Below are positions 1 through 12,424 of a DNA stretch of 64,000 nt, piece by piece. How positions within the stretch are numbered: position 1 is the first letter of the stretch; every line of letters starts with the position of its first letter. The notes under the pieces were generated by a model. The model ran no database searches, was not told the DNA's origin, and saw only the letters and a program-made list of their open reading frames with translations. Source of the DNA: Rhinopithecus roxellana (Eukaryota; Chordata; Mammalia; Primates; Cercopithecidae); NCBI RefSeq assembly GCF_007565055.1, contig NC_044563.1, positions 97,239,489 through 97,303,488 on the forward strand. Direction: 5' to 3'. Made by a program: the position numbers and the translations under genes.

Positions 1-90
1 AATCACGTCATTTAACCTTCCCTCTTCTTTAAAATTAATCATAGATGCTTTGCCAACGGGGATATGTTTATAATGTTAATACAATTAACT

Positions 91-387
91 TTTTTTTTTT
101 TTTTTGAGACAGAGTCTCGCTCTGTCGCCCAGCCTGGAGTGCAGTGGCCGGATCTCAGCTCACTGCAAGCTCCGCCTCCCGAGTTCAAGCCATTCTCCTG
201 CCTCAGCCTCCTGAGTAGCTGGGACTACAGGCGCTCGCCACCTCGCCTGGCTAGTTTTTTGTATTTTTTAGTAGAGACGGGGTTTCACCAGGTTAGCCAG
301 GATGGTCTTGATCTCCTGACCTTGTGATCCGCCCGTCTCGGCCTCCCAAAGTGCTGGGATTACAGGCTTGAGCCACCGCACCCGGCC
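91..387 (-). mobile_element. AluYR-type (Old World monkey lineage)
   Basis: Full length with diagnostic reversed 'ccggatctcag', 'ggctagttttttgta' and 'caggcttgagcc'. Target duplication 'tacaattaactttt' lies on both sides. Confidence 0.93.
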
Positions 388-1027
388 TTACAATTAACTT
401 TTAGAAAGAGTTTACAACCACAGAACTTTGCAAAGCCACTTCTATGAAAATAATTCGATCCATTACTAAAATTCTTTGAAATCTGCTCAAGGTATTTAAA
501 TTCATAGCTATTAACTAAAAGCCTGATTTAAACTTAAATTGCCAGAAGACACAGTTTTAAGTATTATGTCTTTTACTGGTTTTGGTCACAAAAAAATTGG
601 AACTAAAGTATTTAGAGTATTATTAATAAAACAAAGGACACTAGATGGAAACAGGAAGTAAGCTTGCTGAGTAAGAAGAAAAATACCCTCTGTGTTGAGT
701 TTTCGCCACAAAGCATAAAATTCTTACAGGAAATGAACACTTAAGCATGTGAAGTAATTATAAAGAATAGGCATTGCAAATTATTTTCCAATAAAAAATA
801 TGAGGGAAAGGTTTGTAAATAGAGATGAATGGTGTGTAAAAATTAAAAGCTCCGTGTCAATGAATTGTGCCATGGATTTCCAAAGTCAGCCTATTACCAG
901 TGTTCATTCAGTTTATCTCCCTATTTTGGTCTACATCAAACCAAACTTTATCTTCCTGTACACAAACAAAATGAAATCTTAGCACTAACAAGAAGGCTTA
1001 GAACTTTTTCATACAAAAATCCATTCT
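388..1027. other. No recognised element
   Basis: AT-rich intronic DNA. Short ORFs at 800-1134 run into the next Alu and have no supporting features. Confidence 0.6.
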
Positions 1028-1333
1028 GGGCCAGGTGCAGTGGTTCACACCTGTCATCCCAGCACTTTGGGAGGCTGAGGTGGGTGGATCACCTGAGGTC
1101 ACGAGTTCAAGACCAGCCTGACCAACAAAGGTGAAACCCCATCTCTACCAAAAATACAAAAATTTGCCGGGCGCGGTGGCAGGCACCTGTAATCCCAGCT
1201 ACTTGGCAGGGAGGTTGAGAGAGGAGAACTGCTTGAACCCGAGACATGGAGGTTGCACTGAGCCAAGATTGCATCACTGCACTCCAGCCTGGGTGACAGA
1301 GCGAGACTCCGACTTAAAAAAAAAACAAAAAAC
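1028..1333 (+). mobile_element. AluS
   Basis: Full-length dimer beginning 'ggccaggtgcagtggttc', ending in an A-tail with one C. Confidence 0.93.
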
Positions 1334-1390
1334 CCTATCTGTAGCATTTATAACAGGTGCATGCCAAGCCTCTAAGTCATCAAATAATTG

Positions 1391-1790
1391 TGTTTACAAC
1401 TGTTAAATTTAGCCTAAACCTGCCTCCTAACACATTTTAAGTTCAGCCTAACAATTTCTCCATGCATAGTGAACTGTAACCTAGCTGGACATGTAAACAA
1501 ACTGTAACCTACTCTTGTGCCAATCACCAAGTTTCAGCCAATCAAGGGTGGCCAACGGCTCAAAACATGTTCAAATAAGGCAAATGTCAGGCCATAACCA
1601 ATTCAGCTGTTTCTGTGCCTCATTTCCATTTTGTGTACATCACTTTCCTTTTCTGACCATAAATCGTCCACCACATGGCTGCACTGGAGTCTCCCTGAAC
1701 CCATTCTAGTTCAGGGGCTGCCCGATTTGTGATCTCTTCTTTGCTAAATTAAACGATGCTAAATATGTCTAAAGTTTTTCTCTTAACACA
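1391..1790 (+). mobile_element. Solo LTR of a class I ERV (family not named)
   Basis: The element runs TG (tgtttacaac) to CA (ctcttaaca). It has CCAAT-like motifs (ccaatcac, gccaatcaag), a TATA-like 'cataaatcg', a stretch resembling R/U5 ('ctgcccgatttgtg') and an AATTAAA-type signal before the end. No internal viral sequence flanks it. Confidence 0.6.
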
Positions 1791-1983
1791 ATCTGAGAGC
1801 AACCATCATGAAATATCTCTTTCTAAGCTCCTTTGTAGATATTTAACCATGAAACCTGTCTCCCTGAATTTTCTTCCCCATTGATTCTTGTTCTACTTTT
1901 TAGGACAATGGATTTTAAAATTAAGCTACTAAACTGAATTCTCAATTCACAGAAAAAAATATATAAACAAATAGGACTTGTTT

Positions 1984-2299
1984 GGTCAGGCACGGTGGCC
2001 CATGCCTATAACCCCAGCACTTTGGGGGACTGAGGTGGGTTGGTCACTTGAGGTCAGGAGTTCGAGACCAGCCTAGTCAACATCGTGTGACCCCCCCCCC
2101 CCCAACTCTACTAAAAATGCCAAAATTAGCTGGGTGTGGTGGCATGCACCTGTAGTCCCAGTTACTTGGGAAGGTGAGCCAGGAGAATCACTTGAACCTG
2201 GGAGGTGGAGGTTGCAGTGGGCCGAGATAGTGCCACTGTACTCCAGAGCCTGGGTGACAGAGCGAGACCCTGTTTCAAACAAACAAACAAAACAAACAA
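1984..2299 (+). mobile_element. AluS with poly-C run
   Basis: Full length with target duplication 'acaaataggacttgttt' (1967-1983, 2300-2316). A run of about 13 C at 2091-2103 replaces the usual 'gaaaccccatctc' area. The tail is (CAAA)n. Confidence 0.92.
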
Positions 2300-2370
2300 A
2301 CAAATAGGACTTGTTTAAGTTTTTCTATGCAATGTATTTTAACTTTCAGCCCTTACTACCAGTTATTTCT

Positions 2371-2673
2371 CTTTGTTTTTTAGAGACAGGGTCTCATTCT
2401 ATAGCCTTGGCTGGAGTACACAGGCCTTATTATTATAGCTCACTGCAGCCTCAAACTCCTGGGCTTGAGATCCTCCTACCGCAGCCTCTTGCGGGACTAC
2501 AGAACAGCTGTAGTCCCAGCGTGCGTCACCACACACAGCCTTTTTTTTTTTTTTCCCATAAACACGGGTCTCCCTACATTCCTCAGGCTGGTCTCAAATT
2601 CTTGGCCTCAAGCAGTCCTCCCACCTGGCCTCCCAAAGAACTGGGTTTACAGACATGAGCCACCACACCTACC
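2371..2673 (-). mobile_element. AluJ
   Basis: Strongly diverged reversed dimer, middle T-run at 2541-2556. Confidence 0.85.
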
Positions 2674-3107
2674 CTTCTACCAGTTGTTTCTATTAAAATC
2701 TAGCACAGATTGTCATCTAATGTAACACAAAGTAGTATACTTAATATATTTAACATACTAAAAAAATTAGTATATCAATATTTCATCCTGTTTTATAAGA
2801 GCACCATGACTTTCAGGTATTCTACTGACTGAACTGGTTTGAAAATGTATGTCCAAAATACAAAACCTTTAAAAAAAAAAAAAAAAGTCCACTTCCTCTT
2901 CCACATAGCAACTTCCCAAATTTTAACTATTATTTCTGAAAGGGATCTAGTCTAGTCAACTTTATTTCATAGATAAAGAAACTCAGATTCAGTGATTTAA
3001 CTTCAATTAATACTCTCTTCTTCAGACAAAATACCTCCAACAGTTCCTTAAATGGCATAAGTTCTAGATCCTGAAAACTATAGTCTTCTCTTTTCAAGAC
3101 ATACTCT

Positions 3108-3338
3108 AGGCTGGGCACAATGGCTTACACCATAGGGAGACCTCACCTTCACAAAAACTAAAAAAATTAGCTGGGTGTGGTGGCATGTACCTGTAGTCCC
3201 AGGTACTCAGGAGGCTGCATTAGAAGAATCACTTGAGCCTGGGAGGTATAGGTTACAGTGTGCCGTGATCACACTGCTGCATTCCACCCTGGGTGAAACA
3301 GTGTGAGACCCTGTCTTAAAAAAAAAAAAAAAAAAAAG
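3108..3338 (+). mobile_element. AluJ, internally deleted
   Basis: The left monomer jumps from 'ggcttacacc' to 'agggagacctcacc'. The right monomer is complete with an A18 tail. Confidence 0.85.
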
Positions 3339-4460
3339 ACACACACTTCAGTTTCCTTACTGGTGGCCCCCCTTAGGATATACTCAAACAAAATTATTAG
3401 ATGGGGTTTGATTAGAGTATAATGGGATGATGAACACTTCCTCAGCCATGCTGCAGTTAGACTCCCCTAAGACTGGCAAGTACCCTAAGCCACGTCAGTT
3501 CAGATAGCACGCTATCAGTAAAGCTGTTGACATGTTACGCTGTAGTAATCTAGCTCCAATCTCTGATCAAGTCATATTATTGCTTACCCAGTTTCTGGCT
3601 CATATTCTCATAATTCATTTGCTTACTACTTTAATCCTTCCCCTATACTTTTTAACTAAGATCTAGGAATGTGTTTCTGCTAAAACTAATCCTGGCTGGC
3701 AGCCTAGTTAATTAATTCCTAGAGTTTGAGCAACTAGCAGCTCTGTAACAACCATGTGACCTGATTACCCAGATCTTGCTAGGCAAACGTCTTCCTATAT
3801 TTAGGAAACTACCCATCCTCATTATTCCTCCAAGATACTTTCTGAAAGCACCCCAAATAAGGAAAATATCAAGATGGTACTGTGACAAATATTTTAATAC
3901 ATAGGAAAAAATAAATGTAGGGAGACTTACATGGGTGTCACACCCCTGCCCCACCAAAGGAAAGGGTGGAGAACACATGTGTTGAACTAGAAGTGACCAA
4001 TCTAAACTAAAAAGGTCAAGCAGGGGCAGGAAGTTGAGTTTTGCAATGAAAGCATTAGCAACCTATGCTTTGGGTTTTGAGCTGAAAAGAAACTGTTCCC
4101 AGGGGACTCTATTTTTACACTGCTATTTGTCTTGTCATTTTCCCAAGCTTGTAGGCTCCTAAAGTATGAAGAAACTTTAAAGTCATCTAGTCAAGAGGTC
4201 CCAAATGCAGGTCCAAGGGAGTAACACATTTGCTGCATTAGAACCACTTAGGGAAAGTTTTGCAAAAACTGGTTATCTTCCCCCTGAAATTTCATACTGT
4301 CCTTTGGCACCCCTTCCTCCAAATCAGGACTGAGTAGGCCTAAACTCTGTAGGATACAGTGACATATAACTCAATTTGGGAAGCCATTTGAACCATATTT
4401 GAATATCTACTCCTTCCAAAATAGCATGTTGTATCACCGCAGTTTGAAAAAGGGAGGGCT
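3339..4460. other. No recognised element
   Basis: Intronic sequence of mixed composition. I see no exon, RNA gene or clear repeat. Confidence 0.55.
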
Positions 4461-4742
4461 GGCTGGGCGCAGTGGCTCATGCCTGTAACCCCAGCACGTT
4501 GGAAGGCTGAGGCAGACAGATCACCTAAGGTCAGGAGTTTGAGACCAGTCTGACCAACATGGAGAAACCCCATCTCTACTAAAAATAAAAAATTAGCCAG
4601 TCGTGGTGGTGCATGCTTATAATCCCAGCTACTTGGGAGGCTGCGGCAGGAGTATCGCTTGAACCCAGCAGCGGAGGTTGCGGTGAGCTGAGATCACGCC
4701 ATTGCACTCCAGCCTGGGCAACAAGGAGAAACTCTGTCTCAA

Positions 4743-4775
<33 letters not shown>
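4461..4775 (+). mobile_element. AluS
   Basis: Full length, 'ggctgggcgcagtggctc', long A-tail to 4775. Confidence 0.92.
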
Positions 4776-5059
4776 GCTGGGGAGGGCTTTTAGAGTCAGA
4801 TGGGTTTGAATGTCAGTCCAACTTGTTATCATGGAAATTTTCAAATATATACAAAGTAGAATAATAGACACCCAGGTATCCATCATTGGCTTCAGCGATT
4901 ATCAACATATAGCCAATCTTGTTTCATCTATAAGCCCTCTAAACCTCAACACCTCACTTGATTTTATTACATTTTAAATTCTACAGTATACATCTCTAAA
5001 TATAAGATTCATTTAATTAATTGCAATATCATTATTACACCAAAATATTAACAATAATT

Positions 5060-5150
5060 CCTTTTAACTTATTTACATCTCAGTTTCCTCAACTGTAAAA
5101 TAGGGATGGGTCATACTCTGGCCTCATAGGATTCTTGTGAGCTTTCTGTC
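5060..5150 (+). mobile_element. MIR fragment
   Basis: 'ctcagtttcctcaactgtaa' and 'ggcctcataggattcttgtg' are the 3' half of MIR. Confidence 0.7.
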
Positions 5151-5901
5151 TCAGTGATTAAAAAAAAAAATGTAGAAGAGTCCTTTGGCTTTGGCAACAT
5201 ATTGGTAAAAAATAATAATAAAGAGTTCAGTTTGAATACGTACAACATAGATAAAAATTATGTAAGTTCTTGCTTTCCGAATTCCAGTCTTGGAGCTTTG
5301 GACAGTAAATAACCCACCTACCCAGAAACCTCAACTTGCTTAAGATGATGACTACAATGCATCTGGAATGGTAATGTCAGCTCAGCTGGGACAACCTATT
5401 TCTCTCAGCAGGTAAATGACTTTTCAACAATGGGAAGTTCAGAATTTAAGATATAATTAAATTAATCAAGGTAATTTATAAACATCTGTGTTAACTTCAA
5501 GACAATCTATTATAGCTACAATGCATTCATTGTGGGGCTCTGCCTTCTACCAGTGCAAGGGTTGAGCCTAAGCTCAGCTCCCTACAAGATAAGGGGCTTC
5601 CTTTCCTTTGATAGCAAGACTAACTTTTCAGAGCCCCAATGTCTTTCTCCAGGTTCGAGGCAGTTGCTCTTCCCAAACAACTCTAAACAGCTGACATCTT
5701 AAATCCAGACTACATCTCAAATCCTGACTCCAGGCACTAAACACAGAATTCGTTTCTCTCATGAGAAACCTATAAAATAGAGACCCACAGCTAGGAAGTC
5801 ATCTGCCTGTTAGAAATTGACCCGAATACGAATCCAGCAGTGACCTGGACCCTGCAGGATGGGAAGATCAGGGGGACCAGTGCCTTCCCCCCACCACCCC
5901 T
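5151..5901. other. No recognised element
   Basis: Intronic DNA between a MIR and an AluJ. Nothing supported. Confidence 0.55.
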
Positions 5902-6192
5902 ATTTTTTGAGATAGGGTCTTGCTCTGTCGCTCAGGCTGGAGTACAGTGGTGCAATCATGGCTCACAACAGCCTCAACCTCCTGGTCTCACACGATCCTC
6001 CTACCTCAGCCTCCCAAGTAGCTGGGACCACAGGAGTATGCCATCATGCCTGGCTAATTTTTTTTATAATTGTGGTATAGACAGGTTCTCATTATGTTGC
6101 CCAAGCTGGTCTCAAAGTCCTGGGCTCAAGTGATCCTCCCACCTTAGTCTTCCAAAGTGCTGGGATTACAAGCGTGAGTCATCATGCTGTCT
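5902..6192 (-). mobile_element. AluJ
   Basis: Reversed dimer with J-type features ('caatcatggctcac', 'gatcctcctacctc'). Confidence 0.9.
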
Positions 6193-6267
6193 AAACCTTC
6201 TTAACACCTATTTCTATTTCTCTTCTTTCCAGACATCCAAATGGTTTTGTTTAAAGTCAACAATTCA

Positions 6268-6561
6268 GCCAGGCGTGGTGGTTCACGTCTATAATCCCAG
6301 CACATTGGGAGGCCGAGGTGGGCTGATCACCTGAAGTCAGGAGTTTGAGACCAGCCTGATCAACATGGAGAAACCCTGTCTCTACTAAAAATACAAAATC
6401 AGCCAGTGTAGAGACACATGCTGTAATCCCAGCTACTTAGGAAGCTGAGGCAGGAGAATCGCTTGAACCTGGGAGGTGGAGGTTGCAGTGAGCCGAGATT
6501 GCACCACTGCACGCCAGACTGGGCAACAAAAGCAAAACTCCGTCTCAAAATAATAATAAAT
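6268..6561 (+). mobile_element. AluS
   Basis: Flanked by a 15-bp target duplication 'aaagtcaacaattca' (6253-6267, 6562-6576). Confidence 0.93.
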
Positions 6562-6576
6562 AAAGTCAACAATTCA

Positions 6577-7280
6577 ACATAAACCGATCCAAATCATGCA
6601 AAATCCATCCCTCCTTCCCCATCTAAATGCTAGTTAACTCCCAATGACAAAATAGTACACAGGTGCTGATCTAATTAGCTGAATGATATAATTCACACTA
6701 AAGTGAGAATGAGGCTTAAACATTCCCAGGGTACACAGATAGAAGAGCAAAACACAAATCCACAATGGTAATATTTCATTCTTCACTTTTATCGATAAAA
6801 GTGTTTAAAGGGAGAGTCCTTTAAGTTGCTCTTCTCTCTCTGGGGTTATTTTTTCATTCATTGATTCATGGTTAAAAACAACAAAACAAAATGCATGAGA
6901 ATTTCCATAATGGGACTAAAAATAAAAATTCCTTATCTGTGTTAAAAAAATAAAAGGAGTAAGGAAGAGAAAGAAGGGATCATATGTAATGAGGAGATAA
7001 GGACAGACAAATTTAAAATATCTTAAATGCCTCTCAGTGACAGCCAGATCCTTCATTAGAGGCTTTTTATTTACAATCCTGGAAAAATATTAATAGCAAG
7101 CGATTTTTCAATTGGCCTAATCACATTTAATCCTTTGCCACACAAGCAAAGAATCAAAGCACACTTGAGAGCAAAGAAAAAATTCAAAATGAAAAATATT
7201 TTTTTTCTTAACAAATTCTGTACACAAATACGAACTCTGTGTTATACTAAATTTCAGAAGTTAGTAAGAAAAGACTATAC
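6577..7280. other. Intron 2 sequence next to the coding exon
   Basis: AT-rich and repeat-poor. Apart from the splice donor (7280-7275) nothing specific is seen. Confidence 0.55.
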
Positions 7281-8345
7281 CTGAAATATATGGCCCTGGG
7301 CTTTTGCAAGCTGAGTTGTTCGAATATTTAAAGACTGGCTTCTTGTTACAGTTGCCACAGAAAGGGATTTTCCATTCACCTTTCTTTCAAGATGACAATT
7401 TGCTGGCGATCTCTCTTCAAGAAGAACAGCATCCCAAGGATCCTTTGCTAGCAAACTTGAAACATTTTTCTCTTCTTCATGGTCTAATACCTCCACATTA
7501 TCCACCTTAGGCTTACTTAGAGGATCCAAATCTAACCAGTCAAATTTACTGATATCCTCAGACTTTGGAGATACCTGTATATTGCTGACTTTTGAATCTG
7601 TTATCTCCAAATCAGTCCTTGCTTTCCCATTTTTTAAAAATTCTGATGTACTAGCTATTTTGTCAAATAGTTTTGCCATGTCAGGACTGACTACTGGACG
7701 ATAGATAGGTAAGCTTCCTTGTGGATGAAAGGGTGTGGCAGGTGTCAAAGGATATGAAAAATATGGAGATTGTCCCGGAAGACTTAAATATATAGGTTCT
7801 GTAGATGGAAAAGTGGGCATTCTTGGATTGAAGCCATTTTGGAATGCAGCCTGTTTACTGTAAGTAGAAGGATAAATAGAAGGTAAAGTATAAGTGGAAG
7901 GCCCAGATAATCCAGGTGGCCACTGTCCTCTCTGAATAGTAGGTCTAAAATAGAGCTGTGCTGAAAAGGAAGGGCTCAGAACAGGAGTAGCTGGTAATAC
8001 AGGTGTTTTTCTAGTCTCAAAACTGTCATCCAGCAACAGTTTCTCAAGTTCAGCTTGGGTGAGCTTTTCTACATCAATATCTAATGCTCTTTTTTGGGAA
8101 TCTGATTCGGGAAACACCATGAGATCATAATCCTGTTTATTATAAACCTGTGCTTTTTTTCTGGTGCTGCTTGACAACTCAAAGCTTTTCTGATTGTCAG
8201 TCACTTGCCTATCCTTTTGTAGTTTTGCTAAAGCCTCTGCTTCCATCTGTAATGCTTCTTCTTTGTCCACATCGTTTGCTCTTGTTGGTTCCGGATGTGA
8301 AGATGGACATTCTTTAAATCCGCTGTTGCTGGATATCTGAGCCAT
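7281..8345 (-). CDS. PIK3C2A: PIK3C2A first coding exon (residues 1-355)
   Basis: This exon encodes the N-terminal 355 residues of the class II phosphatidylinositol 3-kinase C2-alpha. The enzyme makes PI(3,4)P2 and PI3P at clathrin-coated pits and endosomes and binds clathrin through its N-terminus. The reading begins MAQISSNSGFKE and matches the family by recall. The start is the ATG at 8345-8343 with a good context (GACATGG). A TTG-initiated extension to 8363 is possible on paper but has no support. Visible features are an acidic, probably helical segment (residues about 25-45), a helix-like EKLTQAELEKLLLDD, a long Pro/Ser/Tyr-rich middle (about 120-215), FDWLDLDPL at about 268-276 and KDPW at about 301-304, which look like endocytic-adaptor short linear motifs. 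No frameshift or stop is present. The exon ends in phase 0 at CAG|GTATAG. Ras-binding, C2, kinase and PX domains lie in later exons outside the window. Confidence 0.96.
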
Positions 8346-8410
8346 GTCCACCAAAAAGACCAAACCTTCCTTCCTCTATTTTTTTCTTGTAGCTTCCAAA
8401 ATAACAAGAG
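8346..8410 (-). other. PIK3C2A: PIK3C2A exon 2 5'UTR segment and splice acceptor
   Basis: Sixty-five untranslated bases precede the start codon. On the minus strand a pyrimidine-rich stretch ending TTTTTATGTATAG lies directly before CTCTTGTTATTTTGG. This gives an acceptor whose AG is at 8412-8411. An alternative AG after TTTTGGA is weaker because its upstream tract is shorter. The boundary is inferred, not demonstrated. Confidence 0.65.
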
Positions 8411-9334
8411 CTATACATAAAAATAAACATAACAATTAGATTTCTAAACATATTTTGTTTGCAACCTACCCCATATGACATACGACTTAAAGCCCCTTAG
8501 AAAAATACACTATAAAATAAACAAAAACAGTTGGATGAAATCTGGATGAAGGAACACTTAACACCTTACACACTGTGGGGTTACAGAAGATGTTCAGATA
8601 CACATTACTTTAACCCCATTTCCTGACCCAACTGGAAAGCTGGCACAGTAAATGAACTTTCATTTTAGCAGTCACAATGGCTGTCATTAACCAGTGGTAC
8701 TTCTGGTAGAATTCTTAGCATGAAATGACTTAAGTGCTAGTCACATATTTTCAAAAGTTCAGACAGGGTTTACCGATATGCAGAAATAGCAAGTCAAAAT
8801 GGTTTTTGATCTTTTGCTATTTGTTAAATTGCTCAAAAGCCAATTAGCAATAAAAACATCCAATACCTAGCTAATAAAATAGGAAACTATTTTATCAAAA
8901 TACTATGTGTAAAACTGATTAAGGTTTAATAATCTTCCAGAAATATTAAAAATGTATAATGTAACATGGATTTGAATAATAAGACAAAAGTGTTAAGGCT
9001 TATTAGAAGTTCTGAGGTAATATTTCACTCAAAGATTAAATTACAGCTGAATTGGTCATATAGTTTTAATTACATTTCTATTCTGATTATCTGCAGTTAA
9101 ATCAATAGTTACAATACCAAAATTTCTCCTTTTCAAAATCCTTAAATATTTTTATTAATGAAAAGATGAGAAGATTACTTTGTCATAGATTAGCTTATAA
9201 AAATTTATACTCCTCTATTTAAGACAAACACTTAATTCAGACCAAGATTACCCTGTGAAGCAGTATGACCAACTGAAAGGTTGCTTAGCTACTCTGTAAC
9301 ACAGAGCACATTTCCTCCTTCTAAACAATATGAT
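8411..9334. other. Repeat-free intron 1 sequence upstream of exon 2
   Basis: AT-rich. It contains the acceptor and its pyrimidine tract at its left end. No other element recognised. Confidence 0.55.
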
Positions 9335-9850
9335 AAAAGGATTAAATATGGATTCTGGAGTCACATCACCTTAGTTTAAGAAGGTATATGACCGCCCGGG
9401 CGCAGTGGCTCACACCTGTAATGCCAGCACTTTGGGAGGCCAAGGTGGGCGGATCATGAGGTCAGCCGATCGAGACCACCCTGGCTAACACAGTGAAACC
9501 CCGTCTCTAATAAAAATACAAAAAATTAGCCGGGCGTGATGGCAGGTGCCTATAGTCCAAGCTATTCAGGAGGCTGAGGCAGGAGAATGGCATGAACCTG
9601 GGAGGCGGAGCTTGCAGTGAGCTGAGATCCCGCCACTGCATTCCAGCCTGGGCGACAGAGCGAGACTCAGTCTCAAAAAAAATAAAAAGAAGGTATATGA
9701 CCTTGAGCAAATGAAAACTTTTCTGTAAGTCTTACTTTCCTAATTTTTTAAATAAAAAAGTATCAATCTAAATTAGTATACAAACTAAATGAAATAATAC
9801 ACATAAAAGTGCTCATCATTGGCTTTGGGCATAAGCATTAAATAAATGGT
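9335..9850 (+). mobile_element. MIR split by an AluY
   Basis: The MIR is visible left (9335-9393, 'ggattctggagtcacatcac') and right (9703-9850, 'gaccttgagcaaatga' and 'gctcatcattggctttgggc') of the AluY at 9394-9687. Confidence 0.75.
9394..9687 (+). mobile_element. AluY
   Basis: Y-type 'gatcatgaggtcag', 'cttgcagtgagctgag'. A 16-bp target duplication 'aagaaggtatatgacc' marks insertion into a MIR. Confidence 0.93.
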
Positions 9851-10338
9851 ACATTATTATTAATCTAATCTGGTTTGTGATACATCTAGTTTAAATACCT
9901 AGAAAGCAAGAGAGCTCCTGTTTACATTCTATGGTCTTTCTTTCTAGCAAACACAATGCTTGTCTACCGTATATGCTCAATATATGCGTGAAAAACAAAA
10001 CAAAATAAGCTCAAATTAATATAATACAAACGAAAATCGAAGTGTTGAGGTAATACTACACAAACAAAAAAAAAGTAGTGAGGAGGTCATGAAGAAAGAG
10101 GAATTCAAAGAAAGTCCTTGGAATGTTCTTGGGGTATTATTTTGCAATCCTTCATACAATTATTTTCCCTTCTGTGGTAGACTACAAAGCATGGGCACAA
10201 TGTATATTTAAAATATGCACACTTTACTGTATGTAAACTTTATATCAAAAGAAAAAGCTGTAAATATTGAACTCTTGTTAAATATGCACAAAGTACTTAG
10301 AGGAAAGTACTAACGTCTACAATTTGTTGTTCTTGTCG
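9851..10338. other. No recognised element
   Basis: AT-rich intronic DNA. Confidence 0.5.
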
Positions 10339-10457
10339 TTTAGAGATGGGGGGGGGTGTGTCTCACTATGTTACCCAGGCTGGTCTTGAACTCCTGGCTT
10401 CAAGCGAGCCTCCTGCCTCAGCTGGGATTACAGGCATGATCCACTGTGCCTCGCTCT
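10339..10457 (-). mobile_element. Alu monomer (J type), reversed
   Basis: One arm only, with a G-run (10348-10355). Confidence 0.75.
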
Positions 10458-10542
10458 TACAATTTACTTTGAAATGCATTTTTTTTAAAGATGAATTAAT
10501 GGATAGCAGAATAGATGGATAAATATGTGATTAGACAGGTTG

Positions 10543-10643
10543 GCGTGAACCCGGGCGGCAGAGCTTGCAGAGAGCAGAGATTGCGCCACTGCACTCCAGC
10601 CTGGGCGACAGAGCGAGACTCTGTCTCAAAAAAAAAAAAAAAG
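10543..10643 (+). mobile_element. 5'-truncated AluY 3' end
   Basis: 'ggcgtgaacccgggcggcag' to A-tail, about 100 bp. Confidence 0.85.
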
Positions 10644-10769
10644 AAAAATGTTTATAGTAGAATCTAGGTGATACAAATATGAGTGTTCACTTTGAAATTC
10701 TTTTAACTTGGTTGCCAAGACTGAAAATTTTCAAAATAAAAGGCTAGGTAGTAGGGAACAAGAGGAGCA

Positions 10770-11240
10770 CAAATTCCTCCCATTTTAACACATACTCCCA
10801 CCCCTTGGGATGTGATTTTGTTGCTCCTCCCATAAAGAGAAGTGCTCTATTTCTCTACTCTCTTGAGCTGAGCAGGACTTGTGACTTGGCTTTTACCAAT
10901 GAAATGGAAGTGACACTGTGGAAATAGGAGTTCCAAATCTAGGTCCTAAAAGGCTTTACTACTTCAGTTCTTTTGTCTCTTGAAATGCAGCCACTGTTAT
11001 GTGAATGCTCACTGAGGATGACAGGGGCCAGCTAACAGCCAGCACAAACCACCAAACATGTGATCTTAGACCAAACATGGATCTTAGACCATCCATCCAC
11101 GCTCCATATGACCACAATTCCATGAGTGACCAAAGGTGAGACCAGCAGAAGAAACCACCAAGCTGAGCTAAAGTCAAATTGATAACCCACAGAATCATTT
11201 TGGAATGATCTGCTATATAGCAACAGATAACTGATGAACT
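10770..11240 (+). mobile_element. MaLR/ERVL-type LTR, old
   Basis: The diverged sequence ('gacttgtgacttggctttta' to 'agcaacagataactgatga') resembles an MLT-like LTR. The same family appears in the opposite orientation at 57368-58256. It contains a short near-tandem repeat 'accaaacatg..gatcttag' at 11050-11090. Confidence 0.5.
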
Positions 11241-12395
11241 TTTTCTTATTACTTTTAGAAAACAAAGTGCAAGCCACTGTACTATTTAGCAACAAACTTC
11301 TGTTTTAACTTCCACCACCACCTTCCTCAACTTATCCTCAGGGAACAAACGGTTTTCTTTTCCTTTCTAAGGAGACCTCCTCCATGTGTATCCTTAACCC
11401 CACTGAATTCCCCTCCACTTCTTCATCAATGATTACCTCCTTTGCATTGTTAACTTATTTACTTGCTTAGGGTCCTGTGCCACAAAAATGCTTAAGTCTT
11501 CTCCATATTGAAGGGGGGGAAATCTTAACATTCCCCTTTAGATTCCAGTAGCTTCCATTTTAATTTTCTTTTTTCACTGCCATACTTCTCCAATGAGCGA
11601 CCTAGAAAATCTTTTCTTTACACATCCTGCCTTGGAAAAACTCTACTTGTACTTCAGGGCCCAATTCAAATACTGTCTCCTCTCTTTAGCTTTCCCTAAG
11701 CAGCTCTTATCAGAATTAATCTTTTTAGATTAACCAAAACATTTTTATCACAGCTTTCTCTTCTTCACTTCTGTAGACCTTTTGCTGTTTTTGCCTATCA
11801 ACATCTTTGCCTCTGGTTGTTGAACCTACAGCTTCCGTTTTGGAGACTGATCTCCCTTTATCCCACATAGTTAAAATATAACTGGCCATCTCTACCCTTG
11901 TCCCCTACCCCCATCCACTCCAGAGGATCCAAATCTGGCCCATCAGAGTGAACTCCTGGACTTCTGCTGAAACTATTTGGAAAGAAAGCTCTTCTTTGAG
12001 CTTACTAAACTTAGATATAAGCCTGGCCCTGCTGTGGCCGTCTTTGTCACCACTTGAGGAGATACTGCCTAAGAATGAATCCAATCCAGAGGAAAGCAGA
12101 GCTAAGATAAAATGAAGAAAGACAGATTCTGGCTAATATGACATTAAGCATCTGGATCCAACCAAGCCCAAAGCCAACCCTTCATTTATGTAAGCCAGTA
12201 AGTCTCCTTTTTTGCTTAAGCCAGTTTAAAATAAGCTTCTGCCATAACAAAAAATGTCCTGATGAACACAGAATCTGTGAACCTATGTGTCTACACCCAA
12301 CGGACTAAAATAAGCTTAAGCGCAAAGGCCTACTTATTTTTGGAGTTCCCCATAACATTTAAAAGTACCTTGCTTAATGAATGAAAACTTAATTT
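11241..12395. other. No recognised element
   Basis: Pyrimidine-rich stretches (11290-11800) hint at an old repeat, but I cannot assign one. Confidence 0.5.
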
Positions 12396-12424
12396 ACTGA
12401 ACATGTGGGGTTTGTTTCTTTGTT

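Larger units (their letters stand above)
1..7280 (-). other. PIK3C2A: PIK3C2A intron 2 (partial)
   Basis: The intron starts at the donor GT at 7280-7279 and runs off the left edge. It holds Alus, one class I LTR (1391-1790) and a short MIR. No exon-like conserved ORF was found in it. The short ORFs here are Alu-derived. Confidence 0.85.

Noticed and set aside
64..327. Many 60-120 codon frames with Alu-type peptides (for example RSVAQAGVQW)
   Set aside because: They are translations of Alu sequence in either strand, here and throughout the window.
8346..8363. Six-codon N-terminal extension of PIK3C2A from a TTG
   Set aside because: Non-AUG, and the downstream ATG has a good context and matches the known protein start.
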